From the NCBI GenBank assembly GCA_030141605.1, contig JAQGDQ010001783.1, positions 1 to 25,673 on the forward strand: a DNA stretch of 25,673 bases, given 5' to 3'. Shown piece after piece: positions 1 to 12,500 of this stretch. The DNA is from Tubiluchus corallicola. Taxonomy: Eukaryota > Priapulida > Priapulimorpha > Priapulimorphida > Tubiluchidae. The position numbers and the translations under genes were made by a program. Each line of letters starts with the position of its first letter. Position 1 is the first letter of the stretch. The notes below the pieces were generated by a model. The model saw nothing but the letters and a program-made list of their open reading frames with translations. It was not told the DNA's origin and searched no databases.

Positions 1-88
1 ACACAAATCAAGTTTACACAATTTAGGTTTACACAATTCAAGTTTAAATAATTTAAGTTTACACAATTCACGTTTACACAGTTTAAGA
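1..88. repeat. Tandem repeat, ~16-bp unit
   Basis: About five degenerate copies of a unit like AAGTTTACACAATTCA run from the window edge to about 88, so the array may continue to the left. AT-rich, no coding content. Confidence 0.75.
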
Positions 89-892
89 AGTTCAAAATTT
101 CAGTTTCCGAATTTTTCTGGGGGCAAAGTCAGTTATAATTTCTGAAAAGTCCATTTTTTTCAACATATCTGACTCAATATGCATCAGTGATAAATTGTCT
201 GATGATCATCTGATGATCAGTGATCATCTCGTGATACGACGAGAGCTCCACAAAAACACGTCAGCTCAGTAGTGTAGCAACATTTAAAAGGCCCGTTCCA
301 AGCTCAAGCCTAAGGCCGATAAAATCATAATCCGCCGCTGGTGGTATGGGTGTTGTAAGCTTGGAAATAAGGTAGTGCTCTTCTGAGATATGCCAGGATT
401 ATAATCGTAAAAGAAGTTGAAAACCCCATAAATTTCAAAAAAATCTATTTTTTCTGCAGAAGCTTTTGTCGTCTCGGACCTCATCACCTGCACGCAAAGA
501 CACAAAAGTTACAAAAAGATACATTGTATCTTTTTGCGCAGCTGATAAGGTCCGAGAAGACGAAAGCTTCTAAAGAAAAGTAAGGAATTTTAAGATTTAT
601 GGGCATTTTAACTTCTTTTACGATTAGGTTTTGTAAGCTCGTGTTGACTAACTGACTCGTCTTATTACATCACTGCTAAACTAAGATCTCAAAATTATCA
701 TCCTGTACGAATAATGGTATAACATGTCGAAACACGACAACAATTTATAACTATGCCATCAAACTATTTGACTTTACAGTAAACTCAGTATTTTAAAATT
801 TCATAGATGGAGTTGTCGAATTTTCCAGAACCCAAACTCTTCAGTGTGATTAGCTTGAAAAAAATGTAACAAACAACAAATATGAAAAATTA
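89..892. other. Intergenic region downstream of the gene
   Basis: Apart from the foldback at 402-626, I see no exon, RNA gene or recognisable mobile element. The short minus-strand reading frame at 284-505 lies partly within the foldback and has no protein-like character. Confidence 0.5.
402..626. repeat. Foldback (inverted-repeat) element
   Basis: Imperfect palindrome about 225 bp long. The outer arm TAATCGTAAAAGAAGTT (402-418) is mirrored at 610-626. The inner arm AGAAGC...GTCGTCTCGGACC (459-480) is mirrored by GGTCCGAGAAGACGAAAGCTTCT near 550-572. The tip is CAAAAAGATAC/GTATCTTTTTG (512-522/526-536). Target duplications were not identified. A foldback MITE is the likely origin. Confidence 0.7.
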
Positions 893-914
893 TGCACTTC
901 ACTTTTCATTTATT
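867..914 (-). terminator. Candidate polyadenylation signal
   Basis: On the minus strand AATAAA lies at 914-909, followed about 25-40 bases later by a GU-rich run (ATATTTGTTGTTTGTTA, 883-867), the usual downstream element. Cleavage would fall near 890-900. An alternative AATAAA is at 1184-1179. Confidence 0.4.
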
Positions 915-2066
915 AATATTTTCACTTTTATAAACTGAGTTACAAGCAGGCACACTCCACGTCTCTTCTCCGAGACAAAGTCATATATTTTACAAACACA
1001 ATTATAGACAAAATAGTTACTTATATTACACATAAAGCCAAAGTGTTAACTCTAAACATTTTGCATTGATTAGGGATCACAAATCTCACAGAAAAGCATA
1101 ACAACTATAAATACTGACAGTTAAGAAACTATCTACATATAAACAACTAAATAATACATCATGATATGAGCACTTTGTTTTATTCGTTTTGCTGCTTTTC
1201 AATCTACTAAAGTTTTCAAACCAAAGTTCGAATGTTCCAAATCTTTCTCGTGATAAACTGATTTCAAAAAGGATGTTACGCCATTAATAACTGTAAGTAA
1301 AAATGATGATAGGACTAGATATCTTTAAAACCGATTAAATGGTGCAAGATGTTGCTGATATGGAAGACGGCAAGCAAATTCGATGTTAAGACAGATATAG
1401 AAAACCAGCACCGTGTACTTAAATGCAGTCAGGTGTTTGATAAAACGAGTGCTACCATGTATTAACACATGTTGTTGCTAAGTAAATACAGTAACACTAA
1501 TTATATTCATGTTACAAGATATCTCACTTAACGTATGCTAAATAACAAAAGAAGCAGACATTGTCAAACTTAAAAGAAAACAGAATGAAAAGGGGTTTTA
1601 GACGAGAAATTACAGTATTTCAAACAAATGTCCAATTCTAAGTATGAATGCTGATATTTTATGTTTTAAATCTGACAAAATTTTTCTTGAAGTTGAGTTA
1701 TCATATGTAAAACTGCATACTTCTGTCTTTTGCTATTTCGCGGTGTGTAAAAACCAAATGTAAGCGCATTCGACAACACATTTTGTGTTTTGCACAAAAT
1801 TCCTGGCTGCCATAATAAAACTGCTTTAAAAATCATAGAACTGACAATACTGTCTACACGCTACGCTAACAATTAATACGTTAAATGACTGTTATCAAAC
1901 AATACTAGGTTACTAGCTGTAATAATTAAACATCAGACAATGCAATATAATATATCACAACAAAGTAGAATATAGGCACGCACGGCTACAATATAGAAAC
2001 TAATGAGACAATCACTAGTAAATTATGTACTCAGGCGCGAAGGCACATGATATAAAAGATAGTTGT
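893..2066 (-). other. Probable 3' UTR of the lipid transfer protein gene
   Basis: AT-rich non-coding stretch after the stop codon. The end is a guess, set by the AATAAA and GU-rich pair near 909 and 870. It could be shorter, because another AATAAA lies at 1179-1184. No other gene is visible. Confidence 0.4.
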
Positions 2067-2234
2067 TTAGAAAAAAGTTGTAGGTTTGCCTCGACGAGCT
2101 GCTTTCTTCAGATCACGATTAAGCTTGGCTCTGTTGTTTTTCTTGCGCTTTACCTTTGATTTCATCTTTTTGGGAGATGGATTTTCATCGTCGTCATCGT
2201 CATCATCTTCATAGTTATATTCTTCTGGGAACAT
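2067..2234 (-). CDS. Lipid transfer protein last exon (polyampholyte tail, stop)
   Basis: Acceptor TATTATTTTAG|ATGTTC, phase 0, 55 codons plus TAA at 2067-2069. It encodes MFPEEYNYEDDDDDDDE, then a Lys/Arg-rich stretch including KKMKSKVKRKKNN, ending KPTTFF. The first codon happens to be ATG, but phase continuity with exon z makes it an internal Met, not a start. The tail has no domain I recognise. Confidence 0.9.
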   Translation of the reverse strand: MFPEEYNYEDDDDDDDENPSPKKMKSKVKRKKNNRAKLNRDLKKAARRGKPTTFF

Positions 2235-5200
2235 CTAAAATAATACACACTGTCAGATCTTGACTTACTTCACAGACAGAAAAATTCGAAGTGCAATTAG
2301 AGGCAGCGAAATTTATGTAATAATGCAAGTAATAATTCATTTGATAGAGCTTCAGGCTAACAACTAACTACTGTAGAAATGCCAAGAATTTTCTGTAGTT
2401 AATTTTTGCTTTAATTACTATTTCCGCTTTTTGTTTAATAGAATAAATACAGTGGCTCACTGTTATCTTAGCTTTAAGAACAGTGACTGTCTTTTGGCTA
2501 ATAGCAAACTACCGAAAAACCATACAATAATGATTGCTTCTCATTGTTTAGTAATTTACTGAATGCTCTCAAATTCTTTTTTTTACTTTTTTCTAGTTTC
2601 TAAACAGTAAACATGACCAACAGTAGAAGAACAATCCTAATTACACAACCTTACAAAGCCATTAGCACTGACCACTAATATACAGTCAAACTTCTTTAAA
2701 CCATCTACTTTGCGACTGCAAAAAAAAGTTGGCATTATAACGAGATGCATTTAACACAAATATCTACAAATATGCAAACACAGACATATTGTTTTGCCAA
2801 AAATGTGGGCACTAAATGAGGTCAGCATTATAAAAGGGCCAAGGGTTTGACTGTATTGGCTATGTAAGTGATATAAGTTTACGTAGATAAAGTTTAATAA
2901 CACGACATGTTTCAAAACTAAATAATGGTCCCATCTATAAAGCAGCTGATAAACCTACAGTACCTACCTTTACAAATGACAGAGGTTTTGGCATCTCGCA
3001 AGGTCGGCAAATAGGTAAGGCATCTCCTCGTTCCGTTTCACTACAGATGCACGTTTGGCAATCATTGGGTACTGCCGTCTTGGCAATCCTTCGAGCGAAG
3101 ACATCGCGGAATTTCTTCTGCACTATTGGTTTAGGGAAAATAAACCTGAAAATGAATAAAATGATAATATTTTTAATTGAACAAATTTATTTACCAGTGG
3201 CGGAAAAAACAAAAAACTGGCATTTGACCAAACTTTTGGTGCATTCTACTTTGAAGCCTCATGAGACAGTTTTAACTATGGCGACTTGTGGACAGTTTTG
3301 GTTTGCAAGCACACATGATGAAAATTTTAATTCGGCAGTTTTTTTTGCTTACAACATGAAAATGACAAACTTACTTGCTGGTAACAAACATAGTTCCATT
3401 TGTCTCATATGCCATAGCTGTGCAAATGTCTTTAGGCATGATAACAAGTGTGTATAGTGATGGATCTCCCTCGATGTAATCATCCTTTACGTCTTTATCT
3501 GTATACACGGAACTACCATCCATACCTGCAATGCAAAATGAATACTTATTGTGATTTCATTGTTAAATATAAAATGTCATATTCCCTAGTTTGTAGCTTT
3601 ATACGTATTGCCATCGTATGATTTATAAAGTATTACCCTGCTGTGGATACAAAGAAAAAAATGCAAGTTTCAAGTCACTGCAAATAACAAATGCCAATAA
3701 TTTGTAATAAGTACTTTCACAGACAGATGGCTAAAGTCAGAACTCAAGTTCTTGGTAAAATATCTTTACAAAAAAAGAAATTACAATAGGTGCCATTTAT
3801 TAGACTCACGGTTAATAGAATCGTCGCTTAATTGACTCAAAAATGTATGGTACGGGCGGGTCCTATTCAAATGTTTACGAAAACTGTCAGTAATTGACTC
3901 AAATAACTCCACGTAATTGACTCAATATTTTTCCTTCATGTACTAAAAATAAGACACTTGTGTGTGCCCATAGAGCCTACGCTGCTTTTATGTCATCTTT
4001 ACGTCGATTTTGTGCACTCTAATATACTTAGAAACAGTCATGTTAAGTACAGCTTTGTTTGTAAGCAGGTACGGGTACATTTATCATATGAGCTAATATG
4101 CTCGCCTAGCAGTTTTGCTACTAATCTGTCACGCGTTTGTCTGCTGCAGTTAACCTTGTTGTTTCTGGAAGTTAAGCATTTAATCACTTGCCCAGCAGTT
4201 TACTTTTGAAACTCCCACTGCTTTTCACAGGGTAAACAAGGTCATCACCAACTGCAGCTCAAGCACTAGGTGACTAGGTGTTTTGCATATACAGCACACA
4301 GCAATAACTTTTCAACACTTTTATCAGTATGCGAACTTCATAAAACGACTTCTCTGTGAAGAAATAAAGCAGCCGACCTTTCACAAATGTTTGTAATTTT
4401 TAGTGGTAATAATCAGATATGAGCAATTTTTTTATTTTCTTTTTATTAATTTACTTATATAAACTAGTATTCTTAAATAGTAATTGCACATAGGAATTTT
4501 GACATTTATTCGTTTCTAAAATCCATTTAAAGCCTTTGCAATGCATACTAAAGTGATGAATCATGACTCATATTTTTATAGTAGTAATACAATAATAGTC
4601 TACAGCCGCTATACCCATCGGCTAATTGATTCACTCGGTGTTTGGGTCAAAATACTTCTATCACAAAGTGAGTTTATTAAGCGGCACTTACTATATTATA
4701 AAATTCGGTATTGCCAATGTATAAACATTGAATAGTATCTTAACAACATATAGACTAGCAATCAGAATGTATCCCGGTCTACCATTTGGTAAAAAAAGTC
4801 AAGCAAGCCAAGAGTACACACACATGCACGTACGCACGCACACACACACACACATACCTAGGAGGCCTTTGCTTTTCTTCACTGATTTTGGTCCTTTAAA
4901 TCTCAAGTTGAAGTCGTACAGCATGTGTAGCGTAACATCTTTCTCGAGCATTTGACGTTGAACGTCCGTGTAATCCAACTAGAAAAAGCAATTACTTTGT
5001 CATGGCAATTTCTCGCAAATACAGGAGAACATGTCACGCTTAAAAATATACTAATTTTCATTTAAAAAAATACAAAGCAAAAATCTGTTTATAGCATCTG
5101 CAATTCAGATGATATAGCTTTCATTTTACGCAGCAGCACATGAACAATTTTCACTAATTCTGATAATAATACTTATATCTTATTACAACCAAAACAAATT

Positions 5201-6527
5201 GAACTACAGATAAAAACTCAAAACGTAAATGAGTTAAAAGCCATATTTAAAACATAGACAACACAATGTCTTATTAATTAACAAAGAGCCATCCCAGGTT
5301 TGATAAACCATCCCTGAATTAATTACTGAATTATAACTTCTACACACGTTCGGCATACACAGATGCACATTTTACGAGACAAGTAAGTAAGTAATTAAGT
5401 TTATTAAAATAAATACATTACTGTTAAAAAACTAAATTACTGTGTTTACAGAAATATTAAAAAAATTATTAGAAATAATTAAAATTAAAAAGCCACGATA
5501 ATTTGCTAAATAGTATTAATTTTCCATACATCTTATATAAAAATACATAATTAAAATAAATCAATCACATAACAAGAACAAAACATGAGTTATGCACATC
5601 AACTATTAAAAAAATCGAATTAAATTTTCCAGAATGTTTAATTTGATTTTCTGTGATTTTTGCCATTCAATAATCTAATTATAATTAAATGTAATTGTAA
5701 AGGCAATGCAAAATATCGTATAGATGCAGGTACAAAGAAACAAGTAACATATAATAATACTTCAACAAATTTCTCAATACTTACAGACATAAAATCAGGA
5801 TTGCAGCCAGAACAAGTCACAAGAATAACAGTTTTGGATACACCGACACGGAATGGCAGATTGATGGCAAATTGCAATGCTTTTAGTGTATCGTTATTGC
5901 CCGGCCTGTCAAAAGTCAGGTCGTCGAATGCCAAAGCGTGTACTTCCTTGGTGAATATTTCACCTTTGGCAGTGTGAATGTGTGGTTCATCAAATATACC
6001 ACTTCCACCATAGCCTAAGTATAAATAAAATAATTGTTGGGAAGAATTCTCTCTATTTGCCACTTAATCTATGGTTATACTTATTCAGAATTGCCTGTAA
6101 AACTTGGCTTCATTATATGCATTTAATAGGTCGGCCAATCAGAACTGAATACAATTTTTACTCTACTCCTTGAAAGCGAAGAAATCGTTCGCTTTTCTGT
6201 AATGTTGATTTTTAAAAATAAAAGTTTTGTGATCACCTCAAAACAGTAATTAACAATTCAATCAAGTACTGTTAGCAAGTATTTACTTTACAGACAAAAT
6301 GAACAATAAGCAAGAAGATAATGTTGTTACATTTCATCTCACGAAAGAGAGATTAAAATCCTGAAACAACCAATGATTTTTTGTCAAACTTGGCATAATT
6401 TCCATAATGATACTTGACCTAGATTGCAATTATCTTAACCAAATTTGTTAACAACTCTAGTCACCTCATTTCTTTCATCAATACAGTTGCAAATTTTTTA
6501 CTCAACAGTTAGAAATTATCAATATTC

Positions 6528-6580
<53 letters not shown>

Positions 6581-9500
6581 GTAATAGTAATAGTAATAGT
6601 AATAATAATAATAATCGCTGACGACAAGTCCAGTGATGACACCTTAAATAACTTATTTCCAAGGTGGCCCAGATTATTATTACCAGCACATTACTTCAAT
6701 AAACCCGTGTGCTTGGTCAAAGAAGTAGCAGTACGATTTTTCAAGTCGATGGTATGACTCAGTCGAGAGTTGAACCCGCGACCTTCCAGGTAGGAAGGAA
6801 GCGTGCCACTATTGAGCTATATCTCCTCTGGTCAATAATCTAAATCATTTTCTCTTTCCAAACTCATTACTCACAAAACTAGTATTAAAATCTGTTGCAG
6901 ATCAAAATTATTAAATCAAAAGCTAGTAAGTGACAAGCACAATTCTTACCGACAAGAGTGTAATGGTTGTTGAGTTTTCCAGACGACACTAAAGCTTTGT
7001 CAAGATCTTCTGCTAGCTCCATGAGACCTTTGCTGGGCTCACTGTTACAGGGTTTGTGCTCCACGACAAATACAACATCAGCAGACTGAGGTGCCAGTAT
7101 GCCATTTTCAATCTTAATCTCATACTGTTCATTCCTGTTAAACAGAGTTCCATCCGGTTGCACGCATTTCACTGAAAGAGGCACAAACAGCTGTACAGTT
7201 TACAGTAAAATAACTTGTCAAGGAACAACTTATGGAGTTTAAGATTCCCAAAACAACTTCTATTTACATTATTAATCAGGGGTGTGCAAACTGCGGCCCG
7301 CCGAGAGATCTTGTGCCGCGAAGAGGTTTGTCAACGTAATGAAAGTGCAGCCCACGCAATCCCGCTGAAGTCTACGCCAATATCGCAAAGATAGTGCGGG
7401 TAGTTTTTTCCTCTAGATCGGATGGCATTAACCCTTACAAGACCGTTGTCACTTAATGTCACTGTCAGACATGACAAAATATATGGTTTTTAATATAAAT
7501 TTTAATAGCTTTTAAAAGAGTTTCTTGAGTGTAGTGTGCAGTAGTAATGATGTGTGCAAATCTGATGCAGAAATTCGTTATTAGGTCCTACTATACTTGG
7601 CTCCTTGACCAAACTGCATGTGGCCCACAGGAATTGCGGGAAAGTTTAATGTGGCCAGGCTAGTCAGATAATTTGCACACCCCTGTTATAAATAAACAAA
7701 AATGTGTCTGTTATAATCAAAAGGCTGAACTGTGTTTTTGAAACTCAGACATCAGACTGTGATAAGAATATTAAAGAAAATATCAAGAAGAAATACTTGC
7801 TATGAAGCTAACTAAGAGTCTCAATCTTAAATTCAAGAAGAAATGGTTATAAAAGAGGCAACAGTGCCGAATCAAAATCACACATTTAATGCTAAAATTT
7901 AAATATTCACGACGTGCATATTAGTAGCAATGCAAGTTGTTTAAAATAAAATATCACGCAGTACAGTTAACTGCACTGCACTACAGTGCTACATGTGTTT
8001 GGGTTCATTAAAACACATAAACTAAGTGTTGTAGAGAAAAGACACTTTAATTGAAATTATAAAGTTTGCTGAGAACCATTCAGACATTTTAGTACAAAAA
8101 CTGAATAAGACAAGAAAGGAAATCTTCTGAAAACAAAGATCATAATTGTAATGCAATTACACAACTACACTGATCCATCTGCCGTGATATTACAGGTTAT
8201 CAATTATCATTAGAATGTCTTACAACATGTACTATAAAAAAACTTTGCATCTTTTAAGTTTTTTTGTTATCAAGACACATCAAAAACGTTGGATGGCACA
8301 AAACATGATGCCAATGTCTCAGTTAATTAGTTAAGACTGAAATAATCAAGCAAGTCAACTAACCGCACTCAGCTGGTAACTGAATGTCAACTCCTTTTTC
8401 ACGACAGAATTCAACATAAGCTTTAGATGATGTACATTTCTCTTCATTAGTGGCGTCAAAGACATCATTGTAACACATTTGCAAATAAGGTTCTGGGTCA
8501 ACCTGAAAGTAACTCATTTTAAATGATGTTGTAACTTTTCCATAAGAACAGAAACAGTAGTTAATGACTGACTAACTGACCAACCGACCGGCTTGTTAGG
8601 CTACATTTCAGATGTGCAGTTCAACGATTGCAAAATGCTGTAATATTTATCAGCAAGACTGGTTTAGTTTGACATCATGATAACTTGCTTTTATTTCCTA
8701 GATTCCCGATTGTTTGATCAACTTTTTTCAAGAAAACTCTGGCAACTATGTAATGAATGACAAAACTAACGATACATTCGAGGTTCGTGTCTCTTGCATT
8801 TCTTATTATCGTATGCAAATTAATGATTTAGATGAAACTTTCTTAACTACAGACCTTAACTTAGTTAAATCACTTCATTTGCATTCACAAAATATAAATA
8901 TAATCTTGTGGGTAGAACAGCACTGCAATATCTTGAATAGAATATTAGCATCCTTGCTGTAAATGCTGCTAAGGTTCATTATCTTGAATAGAATACTAGC
9001 ATCACTACTATAAATGCCATCAATGTTTACATCTTGATTTATTAGTGATGACCACAAAGAAAAATTGTCTCCAACAATCACCGCGCTCACCTGTCCAAAA
9101 CATCGTCTAAACTCAGAATACTGGCTTTGGAAAAGCTCAGAGCAAGTGTCATATGCAACATCATTGTAGACATCAGCAGGGTCAGGCAAATCTAACTCAA
9201 CTGCTTTATTACGAGGGTTCTTACAAGGTCCATACGCCCATGTTGATGTGAATGTTGCGGTATTTTCAACAACATCGTGAGTAAGTGTCGTCATTTCATT
9301 ATGCTGCTCGTTGTCATAAGTTCCTATAAGAACAGAATTATAGCTTTATTCACATTAACAGAGCAAGAGAAGAAAAGGCAAAGGACAGTGTTACTGTTAC
9401 TGTCATTATGTTACTGGCATGAAACTACAGTAAACAAGCTGCTTTATATTGATATGTCATAATTCTAGTATAAAGATTTTTAAAACCTAGTTTTATCAGT

Positions 9501-12500
9501 GCCAGTGGGAAGGTTCAACAAGACATCTGGGGGTGGGAGGGTGGTGGAGGGAGAGTCTTCTCTGTATATGCGTAACATTTGCAGAACAGATTGCCGTGTC
9601 ATCTACGTGACAGCGAATCAAAGGATTGTTTTAAGCGCAGATTAAAGTCATACCTGTTTTCAATTTCATACACACTGTAATAACTATTTGTACTAGATTT
9701 GTCTCATCCTCGTTTTTATATCACATATTATTATTTTATCACAGACTTTCAATCAGAAGCAAATCTAGCTGCAGCTAATTTTACTTAATTCTCATTTCAC
9801 CTGATTGCTATTATATATCATATTTTTCAATCTATTTAAAGAATTTTTGAGTGTGTGGCTAATCTATTACTGTTTTTGAATATCTGCTTTTCAAAACTTA
9901 CAACTTATTGTATTTCATTGTAACAAGTGACGAGACGCAGTGCACTGCTTATAAAAAAGTAAATTATTATTATTATTTCAAATAAACAAAGATACTCCTT
10001 AATAATATCAACAAAAATAACCATCGTTTTAAGTTGGTTTTTAGACCAACAAATAAGTTATGAAGCTTGTATTTCCCACCAAGAATAACAAAGTAAATCT
10101 ACACAACAACGATTATTATTACACAAGTTATTTCGAAAAAACCACGTGTTTGTACAAAGAACCGGCAAAATTGTTTCTCAAATTTTGGTACAAGTTGCCT
10201 ACGGAATTAAACCCAAACCTCCCAAGCAGAAAGGAAGCTTACAACGGAGCTAGTGTTGTGGCACAATCACTTGATCACTTACGCACAATGGAGCTAGTAT
10301 TGTGGCACAATCACTTGATCACCTACACACAACGGAGCTAGTGTTGTGGCACAATCACTTGATCACTTACACACAATGGAGCTAGTGTTGTGGCACAATC
10401 ACTTGATCACTTACGCACAACAGAGCTAGTGTTGTGGCACAATCACTTGATCACTTACCAAAAAGGCCAGCAAGCTTTCCAAAATGCCATCCACTAACAT
10501 TGACTTTGCATACGTCATATTGCCAATTACACGTGACAGTAAACCCATGGATGTTATGTACAATAACTTCATTTCCTGAACGGATCACAGTGGTGTTGTC
10601 TCGCTCAATCGGAAGATCTTGCATCTTGTCGTTAACGTAAACCTAAAAATTTCACGATATAAAAATAATTAAAACAAATTTTTGTAACTAAATGGCAACA
10701 AACAAAAAGTCACATATTTCTGACATAGATACACATACATGATTCTCACATACACTATACACACATACACGATACATACATCCATAATACACACATACAT
10801 GATACACACATACACGATAGACACGCACACGATACACATACGCGATACACACATATGCGATACACATATATGCAATACTCAAAGTCCACGATACACACAC
10901 AATACACACGTACATGATAGACACATGCACAATACACAATACATACATAAGGGATACACACATGCGATATACACGTACACAATACACACCTATACGATAG
11001 ACACATACGATACACACGTACGCGATAGACACACATGCGATACACATGTACACACCACACATGTATACAATAGACACACATAGGATACACATGTATGCGA
11101 TAGACACACATACGATACACACGTACACAATACACACACATACACACAGATAATACACACATACTCTGTTCTCAAAATTCAGCTTTGCTGTTTCAATTTA
11201 CCTTGAAGTCGGGTTTAATTTCAATGTTGCTCTTTCCGGTTAAAACAATAATGCTTTTCTTTGTAGGTTTAGACTCGACAGTTGTATAATCAATTATTAC
11301 GCTAAACATTCCTCCTATGAAGTCATGAGTGAGAACGTAATTGCAGCCGCCACTTGCAAATTCATACGGTTTGCCATCAAATGTTACATAATGTTGACTT
11401 CCAGCCTGAATTGCCATGCCTAAAACACAGAAATTATATCTATCTGGTTCTATATAGAGGCTCAATAGCGATTCAATAGACGAAACTTTGGCAGTGAGTT
11501 AAGATCTTGCATAAGTTTACAGTTTATTAAAATTTGCACATATTATACATTTGTACATACATGTTTACATGCGTTTGTGCAACAATAAAAGATACATAAA
11601 GACACATAACATACCTTCAAAAGGTGGCAGCCATTTTCTAATCTCGTTGGAAGGTTTGTATGCATAGTATGAATCCCAGGGACTGTATGTACTGTCAGGA
11701 ATCAAAGGCTTAACACGTCTCCAAGTTCTTCTCAATGTGATATATTCCGGCATTTGTTCTAAGTAAAATAAAACAATTATTAATTTTAACTAATTAATAA
11801 CTCTCAAATATTGTATGCTGCAAACTTTTCATAACAATACTTAAATGTAAAGCTTTGCTTTGTTAATACATTCGGGGCATTAGTTAAAAAGTTTCATAAA
11901 GCTTCACTTAAGTAATTATGCCAAAGGGTTTATTTGATATTTTCGCACAATTTTATAAAAGTTAATATGCTATAACAACTGGAAAGCGTAAACAATGGAC
12001 ATTGGTAGAATAAAATGGATTTCCTTACAATAATGCATTTGCAAATAAACATTTCGCATAGATTACTACTCTTAAAGCAAATTGGGTGAGACAAAGTACA
12101 CAAAGCATTTTCATGATTTGTCATAATAAAGAATTCAACAACATGTTAGCAGAGTGGCACAGTTTTGGTTCCACTAAGTGTACTATTTTTGTGACCCAGG
12201 ACACATCAACAGCACTTACCAATAAGAGGGAATTCGTTAAAATCAACCCACTCAAATGGCAGGAATATATCAAGCATGATTTCTCCATTTTTGACATCAT
12301 TTACAATAAAGTGTATTGGCTCTTTGTAATTCCATTTGGTAACACTTTCCAGATAATTCTTCAATTGGTCTGTCAAGTACTTTTTAAATTCAAATTGCTC
12401 AACCTGAAAAATACAATATTTCTTATAATTTTCAAAAATATCTCACTTACCTTATATGATAACAGGAAGTCCTCTAATGGTTTTTCTGAATTGCAAAATT

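Noticed and set aside
284-505. Minus-strand frame of 73 codons
   Set aside because: Overlaps the foldback repeat, has no splice or domain support.
2232-2234. ATG at the start of the last exon as a translation start of a separate small basic protein
   Set aside because: A splice acceptor lies directly before it and the upstream exon ends in phase 0, so the codon is internal.
3047-3457. Plus-strand frame of 136 codons
   Set aside because: It runs antisense to exon z, across an intron and into exon y. No homology or splice logic.
3958-4209. Plus-strand frame of 83 codons inside transposon copy A
   Set aside because: No transposase motif, and the homologous part of copy B does not keep an open frame that I can see.
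5660-5977. Plus-strand frame of 105 codons
   Set aside because: Antisense shadow of the vWA-like exon 6014-5785, which has better coding character and splice sites.
6765-6832. Possible tRNA gene
   Set aside because: Good promoter boxes, but the stems do not pair well and the sequence continues into a repeated SINE body and (ATT)n tail shared with 16953-17190.
10060-10341. Plus-strand frame of 93 codons
   Set aside because: Half of it is translated from the 44-bp tandem array. The rest lacks coding features.
10241-10458. CRISPR-like array
   Set aside because: Units are contiguous 44-bp tandem copies without unique spacers, inside a eukaryotic intron.
10669-11175. Several overlapping long reading frames on both strands (Cys/Val/Tyr-rich or Thr/His/Ile-rich)
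   Set aside because: They are produced by the 15-bp minisatellite, whose unit is a multiple of three and nearly free of stops. The translations are low-complexity repeats.
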